The notes under the pieces: model-generated | What the model was told of the DNA's origin: nothing | Database searches by the model: none | What the model saw: the letters and a program-made list of their open reading frames with translations, nothing else | Part shown: positions 1-8,600 of the stretch, piece after piece | Layout: each line of letters starts with the position of its first letter | How positions within the stretch are numbered: position 1 is the stretch's first letter | Translations under genes and position numbers: made by a program | NCBI GenBank assembly: GCA_947630735.1 | Contig: CANRIR010000017.1 | Span: 1 to 46,801 of the forward strand | Direction: 5' to 3' | Length of the DNA stretch: 46,801 nucleotides | From: an uncultured Marvinbryantia sp. | GTDB taxonomy: Bacteria; Bacillota; Clostridia; Lachnospirales; Lachnospiraceae

Positions 1-33
1 ATATGAGAATTTGTAAATAGGAAATTTAAATTA

Positions 34-56
34 AATTGTCAGATTATTAGACAATT
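34..56. terminator. weak AT-rich stem-loop downstream of the AraC gene
   Basis: AATTGTC and GACAATT form a 7-bp stem around a 9-base loop, about 30 bases past the stop codon of the AraC-type gene. On the minus strand the following bases are AT-rich but not a clean U-run, so this is at best a weak terminator. The rest of 1-86 is AT-rich and shows nothing else. Confidence 0.3.
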
Positions 57-86
57 CAGACTTTTCTTTTTAAATGTATATCTCTG

Positions 87-845
87 TTACCTGAAATGCT
101 TCCGATAATTTCTCTTTCGGTATTCGCCCGGTCCGATCCCCTCCGCTGACCGGAACACACTGATAAAATGGCTGGCGCTGGAAAATGCCAGATAATTGCT
201 GATGTCCTGCACAGAGTAATCTGTGTAGACAAGCAGATCCCTGGCTGCGCTGATCTTACATGAGACAATGTAGCTGCCGACGGTCATCCCGGTCTCCCGC
301 TTAAACAGTCCGCACAGATAGGTTCTGCTTACCCCTGCCGCGGCGGCCACGTCTTCCAGGCGCAGCCTTTCATGCAAGTGTGTTTCTATGTAATCGTATG
401 TTTTCAAAACCGGCAAAGACACAACCTGTTCTTTTTTTTGTTTTGCCATGGCCCCGGTAAATGTCAGGATCACTTCACGATGCAGCTTTTGAAGTTCTTC
501 CGTTTTGGTGCATTTGTCTGCGCGGCGGATATAGACGTCCGACAATGTGCAGGCATATTCCTCCAAAAGCCCCGCTTCTATACAGAAGCGCGTGGTCAGC
601 GCAATCGTAATAATAAGATGGTAGCGTATGTTTCTGACCGGATCCTCCGACAACACTCCCAGGCTTTCACTGGTAAGCGGCTCCATCAGCCTCAGAACCT
701 CGTCATGGTTTCCCTTTTTTATCGCGTTAAAAAAAGCATATTCCCGGTTCAATGGCAGATGCGACAGGGTCTCCTCCCGCTGCAGAAACAGGATTCTCGT
801 CATCTCACGGTTCAGTTCCTGCTCATCGCTTTCTATCTTTTGCAT
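87..845 (-). CDS. AraC/XylS-family transcriptional regulator
   Basis: DNA-binding regulator of 252 residues. The last ~100 residues form the double helix-turn-helix of the AraC family: helix 1 around LEDVAAAAGVSRTYLCGLFK, and helix 2 in SVQDISNYLAFSSASHFISV ending in a GPGEYR-type motif. The N-terminal part is not a cupin. It resembles the helical domain seen upstream of AraC HTHs in many Lachnospiraceae regulators (TRFCIEAGLLEEYACTLSD), so the effector cannot be guessed. The start at 845 is chosen because the promoter at 888-916 puts transcription start near 881, which excludes the in-frame ATGs at 872-914, and because GGAG lies upstream. It is divergent from the GH5 gene, which it probably controls. 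The same regulator could act on the GH26 operon, but nothing in the sequence proves this. Confidence 0.85.
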   Translation of the reverse strand: MQKIESDEQELNREMTRILFLQREETLSHLPLNREYAFFNAIKKGNHDEVLRLMEPLTSESLGVLSEDPVRNIRYHLIITIALTTRFCIEAGLLEEYACTLSDVYIRRADKCTKTEELQKLHREVILTFTGAMAKQKKEQVVSLPVLKTYDYIETHLHERLRLEDVAAAAGVSRTYLCGLFKRETGMTVGSYIVSCKISAARDLLVYTDYSVQDISNYLAFSSASHFISVFRSAEGIGPGEYRKRNYRKHFR

Positions 846-887
846 GTTTCCGTTCCGCTCCCTTCTATCCATCCCTTCTATCGAAAA

Positions 888-916
888 AGTATATGGCATT
901 TTTTTACGAAACACAA
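888..916 (-). promoter_or_regulatory. promoter of the AraC-type gene
   Basis: On the minus strand a -35 TTGTGT (911-916) and a -10 TATACT (888-893) are separated by exactly 17 bases. Predicted transcription start is near 881, giving a leader of about 36 bases before the ATG at 845. Confidence 0.6.
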
Positions 917-921
917 GAAAA

Positions 922-951
922 TTTCGATATTAATCATAATATTTTGATATT
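922..951 (+). promoter_or_regulatory. candidate AraC-type operator: two direct repeats 20 bp apart
   Basis: TTTCGATATT (922-931) and TTTTGATATT (942-951) are direct repeats spaced 20 bp, about two helical turns. This is the usual geometry of paired AraC-family half-sites. The downstream copy abuts the -35 position of the GH5 promoter, as in class II activation. Binding is inferred, not shown. Confidence 0.5.
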
Positions 952-970
952 CCTTTTTCACGCTATGTTT

Positions 971-976
971 TATACT
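971..976 (+). promoter_or_regulatory. -10 box of the GH5 promoter, poor -35
   Basis: TATACT at 971-976 is a good -10 element, but no acceptable -35 lies 16-18 bases upstream. That fits a promoter needing an activator at the direct repeats at 922-951. Predicted start is near 983. The GH5 gene then has a strong AAAGGAGG ribosome site 7 bases before its ATG. Confidence 0.5.
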
Positions 977-1004
977 AAAAGAAAAAATAAAAGGAGGGTT
1001 TTTC

Positions 1005-2024
1005 ATGGAACTCAAAAAAGGTGTGAATTTCGGCGGTTATCTGTCGCAGTGTGAGCACACGCTTGCCCACTACGAGCAATTCATCTCAGAGGACGACGTG
1101 AAGAAGGTGGCGGACTGGGGGTTCGACCACATCCGTCTGCCCATAGACTATGAGGTGTACGAGCACGACGACGGCTCCCGCCACGAGGAAGGCATCGCTT
1201 TTGTGGACCGCTTTGTGGACTGGTGCGAGAAGGCCAACATCGATGTGGTGCTGGATCTGCACAAGGCATACGGCTACGACTTCAACAATGCCGGAGATGC
1301 GGAAAAGAACAATCTCTTCCACAGCGACGCCTTAAAAAAGCGCTTTGTGGATCTCTGGGACTTCATCTCCGCCCGGTACGGCAAGCGCAGCCATGTGGCG
1401 CTGGAGCTGCTCAACGAGGTTGTGGAATCGGAGAATGCCGACCTCTGGAACGACCTGATCGCAGCCACCATGGCCGTAATCCGCAAAAACGCCCCCACGG
1501 TGCCCGTGATCTACGGCGGCATCCAGTGGAACAGTGCCAACACGTTAAAGCTGCTCATCCCGCCGAAGGATGAAAACGTGATCTACACCTTCCATCTGTA
1601 TGAGCCGCTCATCTTTACTCATCAGAAAGCATACTGGGTGGATGGCATGCCAAAGGATCTGGATGTGAAATACCCCGGCGAACTGAGCTACTACCGCGAG
1701 CTTTCCAAGCTGATCGGCCAGCAGGGCAACGCGGCCGCCTCGAGCGAGGGCGAAATGATGGGCCCGGCTTTCCTGAGCCAGATGGTCCAGGAGGCTGTGC
1801 GTGCCTCAAAGGCCGCCGGTGTGCGCCTCTACTGCGGCGAGTTTGGCGTTATCGACCAGGCCCCGGTGGAAGATACCCTGCGGTGGTTCGAGGACATCAT
1901 GAAAGTGTTCGCAGAGTACGACATCCACTACTGCCTGTGGTCCTACAAGCTGATGGATTTCGGTCTCATCGATCCGCACTACGACCCGATCCGCGAGGAT
2001 ATGCTGCGGCTGCTGACGAAGTAA
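1005..2024 (+). CDS. glycoside hydrolase family 5 (cellulase/mannanase clan), cytoplasmic
   Basis: GH5 TIM-barrel beta-glycosidase of 339 residues. The family signature is present in order: RLPIDYE (res 44-50), LDLHKAYG (83-90), LLNEVV with acid/base E138, YTFHLYEP around H197, and YCGEFGV with nucleophile E279. A late LWSYKLMDFG strand closes the barrel. There is no signal peptide or membrane segment, so it acts in the cytosol, presumably on imported beta-glucan, xyloglucan or mannan oligosaccharides. Subfamily and exact substrate cannot be read from the motifs. It stands alone between the divergent AraC gene and its own terminator. The ATG at 1005 is preceded by AAAGGAGGG at good spacing. 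The GH26 operon 10 kb away suggests a mannan role, which is inference. Confidence 0.9.
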   Translation: MELKKGVNFGGYLSQCEHTLAHYEQFISEDDVKKVADWGFDHIRLPIDYEVYEHDDGSRHEEGIAFVDRFVDWCEKANIDVVLDLHKAYGYDFNNAGDAEKNNLFHSDALKKRFVDLWDFISARYGKRSHVALELLNEVVESENADLWNDLIAATMAVIRKNAPTVPVIYGGIQWNSANTLKLLIPPKDENVIYTFHLYEPLIFTHQKAYWVDGMPKDLDVKYPGELSYYRELSKLIGQQGNAAASSEGEMMGPAFLSQMVQEAVRASKAAGVRLYCGEFGVIDQAPVEDTLRWFEDIMKVFAEYDIHYCLWSYKLMDFGLIDPHYDPIREDMLRLLTK

Positions 2025-2081
2025 TCTGACCGGCATTTCAGATAGTTGTACCGACACGGCTTTTTAAAACCAAAAACAAAC

Positions 2082-2111
2082 GGGCTGCCCGCAAAAGGCA
2101 GCCCTGTTTTT
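2082..2111 (+). terminator. intrinsic terminator of the GH5 gene
   Basis: GGGCTGCC (2082-2089) and GGCAGCCC (2097-2104) form a perfect 8-bp GC-rich stem with a 7-base loop, followed by TGTTTTT. Confidence 0.9.
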
Positions 2112-2178
2112 ATCCCAAAAACACAAAACAAAATGCCCCAAAAACACAAAATGAAATGCCCCAAAAACACAAAATGAA
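2112..2178. repeat. 23-bp tandem repeat, about three copies
   Basis: The unit ATGCCCCAAAAACACAAAA plus TGAA occurs twice exactly (2133-2155, 2156-2178). A third, degenerate copy at 2112-2132 lacks two bases. It lies between the convergent GH5 and maf genes, right after the GH5 terminator. No coding or palindromic content; probably a small minisatellite. Confidence 0.85.
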
Positions 2179-2194
2179 GCATGAAAGTTCGCTG

Positions 2195-2773
2195 TCACTG
2201 GGATATGTGTTTCAGTTCCTGCCACACGCGCCCAACGGGAAGTCCGACCACATTAAAATAATCTCCGTCTATCCCTTTGATGTGGACAGCAAAGCTCCCC
2301 TGTATGCCATAAGCCCCGGCCTTATCCATGCAGTCTCCGCCCGCCACATACTCGTCGATCTCCTGCTCTGTCATGGGATAGACCCGCACTTCCGTCTTCT
2401 CATGAAAAGAATGTACCGTGCCTGCGCGCATCAATGTGACGCCCGTGTAAACCTGATGCTCCCTGCCCTGAATGGCCGTCAGCATCCGTTTGGCATCCTG
2501 CGCATCTTTGGGTTTTCCCAGGATCTGCCCGTCCAAGACCACCACCGTGTCGGCCCCCAGAACCGTGCGGTTCGGATGCTTCGCCGCCACCGCCTGTGCC
2601 TTGCAGCGGGACAGTTCTTCCACAATCTCCCCCGGGTCTGTCTTTGTGATGATCTCTTCCGCATTGCTTACGACCACCTCGAAGGGAATACCCGCCTGGG
2701 CAAGCAATTCCCTCCGCCTGGGAGAACCCGAGGCAAGGATTACCGTCTCCATATCTTTTCTGTTTTGCGCCAT
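2195..2773 (-). CDS. maf: Maf-family nucleoside triphosphate pyrophosphatase
   Basis: Hydrolyses non-canonical or methylated NTPs to NMP and pyrophosphate; known Maf proteins act in nucleotide-pool cleaning and septum inhibition. Seen: N-terminal ASGSPRRRELL substrate-binding motif (res ~15-25), ADTVV with the catalytic Asp (~74-78), and the LGKPKD segment (~84-90). The length of 192 residues is typical. The ATG at 2773 has GGAGG upstream at acceptable spacing; the ATG seven codons later has none, so the longer form is chosen. It lies convergent to GH5 and downstream of the HTH gene, separated from it by 117 bp. The specific nucleotide (dTTP/UTP or m7GTP type) is not assigned. Confidence 0.93.
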   Translation of the reverse strand: MAQNRKDMETVILASGSPRRRELLAQAGIPFEVVVSNAEEIITKTDPGEIVEELSRCKAQAVAAKHPNRTVLGADTVVVLDGQILGKPKDAQDAKRMLTAIQGREHQVYTGVTLMRAGTVHSFHEKTEVRVYPMTEQEIDEYVAGGDCMDKAGAYGIQGSFAVHIKGIDGDYFNVVGLPVGRVWQELKHISQ

Positions 2774-2890
2774 TGTTCCAATTCCTCCTCCCCGGGCCGG
2801 TCGGCCGGTTTCGTGTCATTATGGCACCTCTCAAACGTCGCTCCGCATCCCTTTCGTTTTGAGAACCCTGCCCAATTCAGCCCGCTGCTA

Positions 2891-3532
2891 TTACCGCTCC
2901 ATTAAATCCTCCATCCGGCAGCACAGAGCTCTGCTCAGGCGCAGCAGCGTCTCTGCGGACGTTTTGTTGATATTTCGCTGGCGCTGTTCAAAAACCTGGA
3001 TCTGGCGCAGAGGCACGCCGGAATCCGCCGCCAGTTCCGACTGGGACAGGCCGCAGTTTTCCCGCCTCATGCACAGTCTGGTCTTCGGATAAGTCTCCTT
3101 CATTTTTTTCTGCATCCAGTCCACAAACTGCATGATGTCCATTTCGTGGTAAACGGGATAAATCTCAATGAGTCTCTCTATGGACACAGCATCCAGGATC
3201 TCCATAAAAGAATATCCGCTGTACCACTGATAAAAGGCCAGCGCCCAACCGGCCCAGTACTCCGGTCCTTTATCCAGGTACATGGCGTCGTCCGCGTCTG
3301 TGAAGCCTGTGTTTGTTTCCGTCAGCACTTTTCTCGCCAGCTCGCAGCCGTTCATTCCGGCGACATAGCGCGGATTGCCGCTGGCGAATTGTTTGGAAGT
3401 GTCGGACACGGCGAAAGCCGTTCCAAAAACGTCCGGCTCCAGGCCAAGGGTCATAACGGCAAAATCCACTGCGTCTCCAAGAATACGCTGCGCCCCGATG
3501 ATATAATCTTCAGCATAAGCGCGGATCTCCAT
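2891..3532 (-). CDS. helix-turn-helix protein, probable antitoxin of the DUF3990 gene
   Basis: A 213-residue protein with a C-terminal XRE/Cro-like HTH (res ~150-210; LSQSELAADSGVPLRQIQVFE). The ~150-residue N-terminal part (Trp/Tyr-rich, around EYWAGWALAFYQWYSGYSF) is unrecognised and may bind the partner. Its gene begins inside the 3' end of the DUF3990 gene (23-bp overlap), so the two are co-translated. The start is the ATG at 3532, with AGGGG seven bases upstream; a TTG two codons earlier is less likely. Predicted role: neutralise the DUF3990 protein and repress the operon, probably at the palindrome 4205-4220. The toxin-first gene order is less common but known for HTH antitoxins. Partner role is inferred from context only. 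Confidence 0.7.
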   Translation of the reverse strand: MEIRAYAEDYIIGAQRILGDAVDFAVMTLGLEPDVFGTAFAVSDTSKQFASGNPRYVAGMNGCELARKVLTETNTGFTDADDAMYLDKGPEYWAGWALAFYQWYSGYSFMEILDAVSIERLIEIYPVYHEMDIMQFVDWMQKKMKETYPKTRLCMRRENCGLSQSELAADSGVPLRQIQVFEQRQRNINKTSAETLLRLSRALCCRMEDLMER

Positions 3533-4181
3533 TTTCAATCCCCTCTCTCATAATATCGATCATATACAGTTCGTTGATCCCGTCGGAAGATTGCCGGATG
3601 CTGCGGTACTCCCGCCGCGCATCTCTGTCACGAAGGATTTTTTTCTCATAGTAAGAATCCGCCGCAGCGCGCTCTGCACTTACAAAACGGATGCGCTCAA
3701 ACGCAGTCCTGCTTTTCAGAACGATCTGCTCGCCAAGCCTGCCCAAGCGCATCGCTTCAGATAATTTTCCAAGGGAGATCGCGCCCGCAACAAAATCCTG
3801 TGCAAACGTGAAATAAGAATCATCTGCGCGATAGCCAGCGATAATGTCATAGGGCGACAGATCGACAAAGAAATGCTCCTGGAGGTAATTCTTTGCTTCC
3901 TCCGCAATACTTCCATTTTGCCAATAGCTGCGGTATCTTGTCAGGATCGCCAGCCAGTTCAGGATATGGTATTCCGGCGAATTGAGCCGGAGGATTTTTA
4001 AACCGTCCAGATTTAATTCGTAGGCATTGGCAAAGCCGTCCCGATGATCCGCACAGGCCCACTCTTTTGCCAGCTCAATGTCTTCTGTCGTATAAAATCC
4101 ATATCCATAGTCGTTTGTCCTTTTGCTGCCGTTATATTCCGGAACTTCTAGGATATGATCTGAACCATGATAAACAAACAT
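3510..4181 (-). CDS. DUF3990-family protein, probable ADP-ribosyltransferase-like toxin
   Basis: A 223-residue cytoplasmic protein. The N-terminus carries the DUF3990 pattern: YHGSD (res ~4-8), then YGYGFYTTED and AKEWA. These match the H...Y core of diphtheria-toxin-type ADP-ribosyltransferase folds; a Glu late in the domain would complete the H-Y-E triad but I cannot fix which one. Start: the ATG at 4181 has GGAGGG directly upstream. The reading frame stays open much further upstream, but that part is antisense to the MATE gene and is not coding. The promoter is at 4201-4229. Paired with the overlapping HTH gene, this is most simply a toxin-antitoxin module. Catalysis and target are not demonstrated. 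The C-terminal ~80 residues are charged and unassigned. Confidence 0.75.
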   Translation of the reverse strand: MFVYHGSDHILEVPEYNGSKRTNDYGYGFYTTEDIELAKEWACADHRDGFANAYELNLDGLKILRLNSPEYHILNWLAILTRYRSYWQNGSIAEEAKNYLQEHFFVDLSPYDIIAGYRADDSYFTFAQDFVAGAISLGKLSEAMRLGRLGEQIVLKSRTAFERIRFVSAERAAADSYYEKKILRDRDARREYRSIRQSSDGINELYMIDIMREGIENGDPRLC

Positions 4182-4200
4182 TTTTTTGCCCTCCACTCTT

Positions 4201-4229
4201 ATTATATCGCCACAGCGATACAAAAGCAA
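4201..4229 (-). promoter_or_regulatory. promoter of the DUF3990/HTH operon
   Basis: Minus strand: -35 TTGCTT (4224-4229), 17-base spacer, consensus -10 TATAAT (4201-4206). Transcription would start near 4194-4196, giving a very short leader that contains little more than the GGAGGG ribosome site. Confidence 0.7.
4205..4220. promoter_or_regulatory. palindromic operator candidate inside the promoter spacer
   Basis: TATCGC-CACA-GCGATA is a perfect inverted repeat lying between the -35 and -10 boxes and touching the -10. This is where an autorepressing HTH antitoxin would block RNA polymerase. Confidence 0.6.
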
Positions 4230-4238
4230 GTGAGACAT

Positions 4239-4267
4239 AAAAAACTTCGAAGGAAGCAGTGTTTTTT
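4239..4267. terminator. weak A-tract/T-tract stem between the MATE and DUF3990 genes
   Basis: AAAAAAC (4239-4245) pairs with GTTTTTT (4261-4267) around a short loop containing a TTCGAA palindrome. This could end transcripts of the MATE operon on the minus strand, but the stem lacks a GC core. Confidence 0.3.
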
Positions 4268-4273
4268 CAGATG

Positions 4274-5674
4274 TCATCTCTTCCTGCGCGCTTCCAGAAA
4301 TCCGGGCAGCGCGGCCCTGCCGGATTCGGTAACCGGCTTTACCCATTTCCCGGAATACAGGTGGATCTGCATAAGCACATACCGGATCGGCTCGTCGATG
4401 TAGCAGCACAGAAAGATGACCCAGTACGGCATGCGCAGAGCAAAAGCAGACAGAAGCACGCACGGCAGCATCAGCACGTACATAAAGACAATCTCCAGCA
4501 CTGTTCCGTAGACCGCGTCGCCGGCGGCGCGGTAAGTGTCGTTCTGGATCCAGTTGCCCATGCGGATTACCGAGACGACGCCGTAGATCATCAGCATCCG
4601 CACGCCGGCTTCGTAGGACGCGCCGGACAGGCTCATTCTGGTCAGGATCGGCCTGTGCACGGCGAACAGGATGAGATTTGCCGCCAGGATCACGCCGCTG
4701 CACAGATATACAAGCCGCTTCGCCCGCTCATAAGCGGTGTCGAGCTCGCCCGCGCCCACGCATTTGCCCACCAGCACGGAGGACGCATTGGAAAATCCCG
4801 CAAAGAATCCGATGATCAGGCCCTCCAGCGTGCGGAAGACGGCCACAGCCGCGATCACGTGCTCCGGCTGCCTTCCCAGCGTGACGTTGATCACCATGTT
4901 CCCAATCCCCACCAAAATCTCATTGCAGAGGATCGGGAAACACTTCACAAAAAAGGTTTTCAAATACGCCCGGCTCCAGCGGAAATGACCGCGCACCCGG
5001 AACAGGTACGGGTAGCCGCTCTTCCACGACAGCAGATAGATCATCAGCACGTTCACAGCCGCCGCGCAGGTTGTGGCCAGGGCCGCGCCCCGGATCCCCA
5101 TGGCCGGAAGTCCGAATTTTCCATAGATGAACACCCAGTTCAGTATGAGATTTGTCGCGACGGACGCGATGGAGGCGATCATCGGGATGCGCACGCGCTC
5201 GGTGGAGCGCAGCAGGCAGCTCATCGCCATGGAGAACACCTGCATGATGTAGGCAATCCCCACGATATGTAAATATTGCACGCCGATCTCCTGGATCGCC
5301 GTCTTATCCGTGTAGATCTGCATGACCAGCCCCGGCGCGAAGATCGCGAGGCACCCGAAAATGACCGCCACGGTCATCATGCACATCCAGGTCATCCCGT
5401 AGGAGCGCTCGATCCCATCGTCCTCGCCGGAACCCCAGTACTGCGAGATAAACAGCATCCCGCCGCCGAAAAAGCCCCAGTACCCGGAAAACATCAGCGA
5501 GGAAAACTGCGCGCACAGCCCGAGCGCGCCCACCGACAGTTCCCCCAGCGGGGCAACCATCATCGTGTCGATCATGCTGGCCGTCGTCGTGAGCAGGTTC
5601 TGAAACGCCACCGGGATGGCAATGGCCGCAAGGTTTTTCAGAAAGGATCCCCAGGAAAAGGTTCGATGCTTCAA
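4274..5674 (-). CDS. MATE-family multidrug efflux transporter
   Basis: Polytopic exporter of 466 residues with the two-lobed 12-helix pattern of MATE proteins (Na+ or H+ antiport of cationic drugs or metabolites). Typical segments are AIPVAFQNLLTTTASMIDTM near the N-terminus, then ISQYWGSGEDDGIERS and, in the second lobe, GFSNASSVLVGKCVGAGEL. The start is TTG at 5674, overlapping the TGA of the RND gene as TTGA, with GGAGGAAG just upstream. A more upstream ATG at 5725 would run 52 bp deep into the RND gene and has no ribosome site. The tight coupling means it is made with the RND transporter. The substrate cannot be read from sequence. A closing Arg/Lys-rich tail is cytoplasmic. Confidence 0.92.
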   Translation of the reverse strand: MKHRTFSWGSFLKNLAAIAIPVAFQNLLTTTASMIDTMMVAPLGELSVGALGLCAQFSSLMFSGYWGFFGGGMLFISQYWGSGEDDGIERSYGMTWMCMMTVAVIFGCLAIFAPGLVMQIYTDKTAIQEIGVQYLHIVGIAYIMQVFSMAMSCLLRSTERVRIPMIASIASVATNLILNWVFIYGKFGLPAMGIRGAALATTCAAAVNVLMIYLLSWKSGYPYLFRVRGHFRWSRAYLKTFFVKCFPILCNEILVGIGNMVINVTLGRQPEHVIAAVAVFRTLEGLIIGFFAGFSNASSVLVGKCVGAGELDTAYERAKRLVYLCSGVILAANLILFAVHRPILTRMSLSGASYEAGVRMLMIYGVVSVIRMGNWIQNDTYRAAGDAVYGTVLEIVFMYVLMLPCVLLSAFALRMPYWVIFLCCYIDEPIRYVLMQIHLYSGKWVKPVTESGRAALPGFLEARRKR

Positions 5675-8600
5675 ATTTCTTCCTCCGTCATGTCTTTTCT
5701 CCGGTTGAAAATATCGTAAATGCACGGCACCACGAACAGCGTCAGCAGTGTTCCGTAGGTAAGACCCCCGATGGTAACGATGGCCATGGGCTGCACCATA
5801 TCGGCCCCCATGCCCATGCCCATCGCCATGGTCGTAAGGCCCAGTATGGTGGTCAGCGCCGTCATGATGATGGGGCGCAGCCTGGTGCGGCCCGCCTCCA
5901 CAATGGCCTGCTTCTTTTCCATGCCCTCCCGGCGCAGCTGGTTGATATAATCCACCAGCACAATCCCGTTGTTTACGATGATGCCGGACAGCATTACAAA
6001 GCCGATCATGGCGATGACGCTCACGGGATTATCCGTCAGGTAGAGCGCGAACAGGCCGCCCGTGAAAGCCAGGGGGATGGTAAACATGATGATGAACGGC
6101 GACAGCAGCGACTGGAACTGGGCCACCATGATCAGGTACATAAAGGCCAGCGCCAGCACCAGCATCAGGCCCACCTGCTCCATCGCGTCGTTGATGGTCT
6201 CATCCTCGCCCGCCATCTCCAGGGAGTAGCCTTTGGGCAGCTCGTAGTCCTGCAGCGCGCGCTCCACGTCCGCGGAGACAAGGCCGATGTTATAGCCGTC
6301 CGCGATCTGCGCGGAGACCGTCACATAGCGGGACTGCGCCTCGCGGTTGATGGCGGAGAAGCCCTCCGTGTCCACAAAATCCACCAGCTCCGTCAGGGGA
6401 ACCTCCACGTCCTGGTTCTCCTTGTCTTTTCCGGTAATCTTCAGTTTTTTGATCTTCTCGCGGGTCAGCGTCTCGTCCGTATCGCTCACCACCAGCACCG
6501 GGTAATCCTGCGACAGGGTGGCGAGGGTGGTGGCGCTTGTGGCGTCCGCCAGCTTCTGCTGCAGGAACTGGTACACCTGCGCGGTGGTCAGCTGATATCC
6601 CATGGCCTTGTCCTTATCCACCACCAGGCGCAGCTCCAGGGTCTTCTCCTCAATGCCGTCCGACACCTCGGCTGTGCCCTCCACCGACGACACAATGTCC
6701 GCCACCTCGCCGGCCATGCGCTTCAGCTCGTCGAGGTCTCGCCCCTTGATGTTGATGGAAATGCCGCTGCCGCCCAGGGCCGTCATGTCCATGGTGGATG
6801 TGTTGATGGACAGATCCGCGTGCAGATCCGCGGTCTTTTCCAGGATCTGTTCCACCAGCTCCTCATTCGTGATCGTCATATCCTCGCTCATCAGCACATA
6901 GAAGGAGGCGGAATCCGTGCCGGAGCTCTGCCCCATTCCCATAATGCTGGTTCCGCCGGACATCGCGCCCACGTCCGTCACATCCTGCACCGTCCGGATG
7001 CGCTCCATTACCTGATCCGCCATGGCGGCCGTCTCCGCGAGCGTGCTGTCCTGGGGCATGTTTAACGTAACGGAAATCTGTGTGCTCTCCATCTCCGGCA
7101 TGAACGCCGTGCCCTTGGAGAAGGCCAGCTTTGCGGAATAAGCCAGCAGACCGAAGGCCAGCAGCACCACCAGGAACTTCACTTTCAAAGACCAGCCCAA
7201 CAGCTTCGCGTAACCGTTCTGGATGGCGTCGAAAAGGCGGGAGCGCTTTTCTTTCACATTCTTCAAAAGCCCCGCGCCCATGGCCGGAACCAGCGTCAGC
7301 GCAATGGCCAGGCTGGCGATCAGGGAGTAGGCGATGGTCAGGCCCATATCCACAAAGAGCTGTCTGGTAATGCCCTCCGTGAACACGATGGGCAGAAACA
7401 CGCAGACCGTCGTGAGCGTCGACGCCGCGATGGCACCCGCGACCTGGCCTGCGCCCTCCACAGCCGCCTTCTTGACGGAATAGCCCTCCGAGCGCAGGCG
7501 GTAAATATTTTCGATAACCACAATAGAGTTATCCACCAGCATGCCGATGCCCAGGGCAAGCCCGGACAGGGAGATGATGTTTAATGTGATATTGCTGAAG
7601 TACATCAGCACAATGGCCGTCATGATGCTGATGGGGATGGACACCGCGATGACCAGGGTGGGCCGCAGGCTCTTTAAAAACAGCAGCAGCACCAGGATGG
7701 CAAGCGCCGCGCCGGACAGCATGTTCTCGATCACGGAGTTTACTACCATGTCGATGTAGATGCCCTGGTCCATCAGCTCTATGATGTGCACGTCCTCATT
7801 GGTCTCCTCCAGTTCGGCAAACTTGGCCTTGATCCGGTCGGACACCTCGCCCGTGGAATACCCGGACTGCTTCTGCATGGTAAACATGACGCCGGAGTTT
7901 CCGTTGATCTTGGCGTAGATGCTGTCGCTGTCGTCTATCACGGCCACGTCCGCCACATCGGACAGGCAGATGGGATCCAGCCCGTCCATGTGGAGATCCA
8001 GAAGCAGAAGGGAGCCCACGCTCTCCACCGTGTCCAGCTTATCGCCCACACGCACCAGAAAATCCACGCCGTCCTCGGTCACATAGCCGGCCGGCATGCT
8101 GAAGTTCTGCGCCGCGAGGATTCCCTTTATCATATCCGCCGTGATGATCTGCGTGACGTCCGCCTGGTCATAGGCCGTCTCTTTCTGCTGCTTTACCTGC
8201 TCCAGGGCCGCGTCCAGCTCCTTCTGCCCCTCGTCCAGCTGGGCCTTTCCCACCGCCATCTCGATGGTGGCGGAAATCTGGGCGCGGTTCAGCTCGGCCA
8301 CCGCGTCGGACACGCTGGTCTGCCCGGAGGAGATCTGCGCCTTCGCGCCCTCGAGCTGCGTCTTCGCCGCCGTGAGCTGGGCGCGTCCCTGCGCGAGCTG
8401 CTGTTTGCCCTGTTCGATCGCCGCCTTGCCGGCCTCGATTGAGGCGAGCTGCTCCTCCGTCTGGTCTATGGCGGTCTGCATCTGGGCGAGGCCGTCCTCC
8501 ATCTGCACGCGGCGCGCCACAAGCTCGGATTTCGCCGTGTCGATGCCCGCGCTCAGCTCCTCCGCGGAGCCCGCCGTGTTCACGCCCAGGGCCGCAAGGC

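Noticed and set aside
2112-2178. CRISPR or operator array after GH5
   Set aside because: Contiguous 23-bp tandem repeats without spacers or dyad symmetry and no cas genes.
4182-4703. Upstream extension of the DUF3990 reading frame
   Set aside because: The extra ~174 residues are antisense to the MATE gene, and a strong promoter and ribosome site lie just before the ATG at 4181.
5675-5725. ATG start at 5725 for the MATE gene
   Set aside because: It would overlap the RND gene by 55 bp with no ribosome site, while TTG at 5674 has GGAGGAAG at good spacing.
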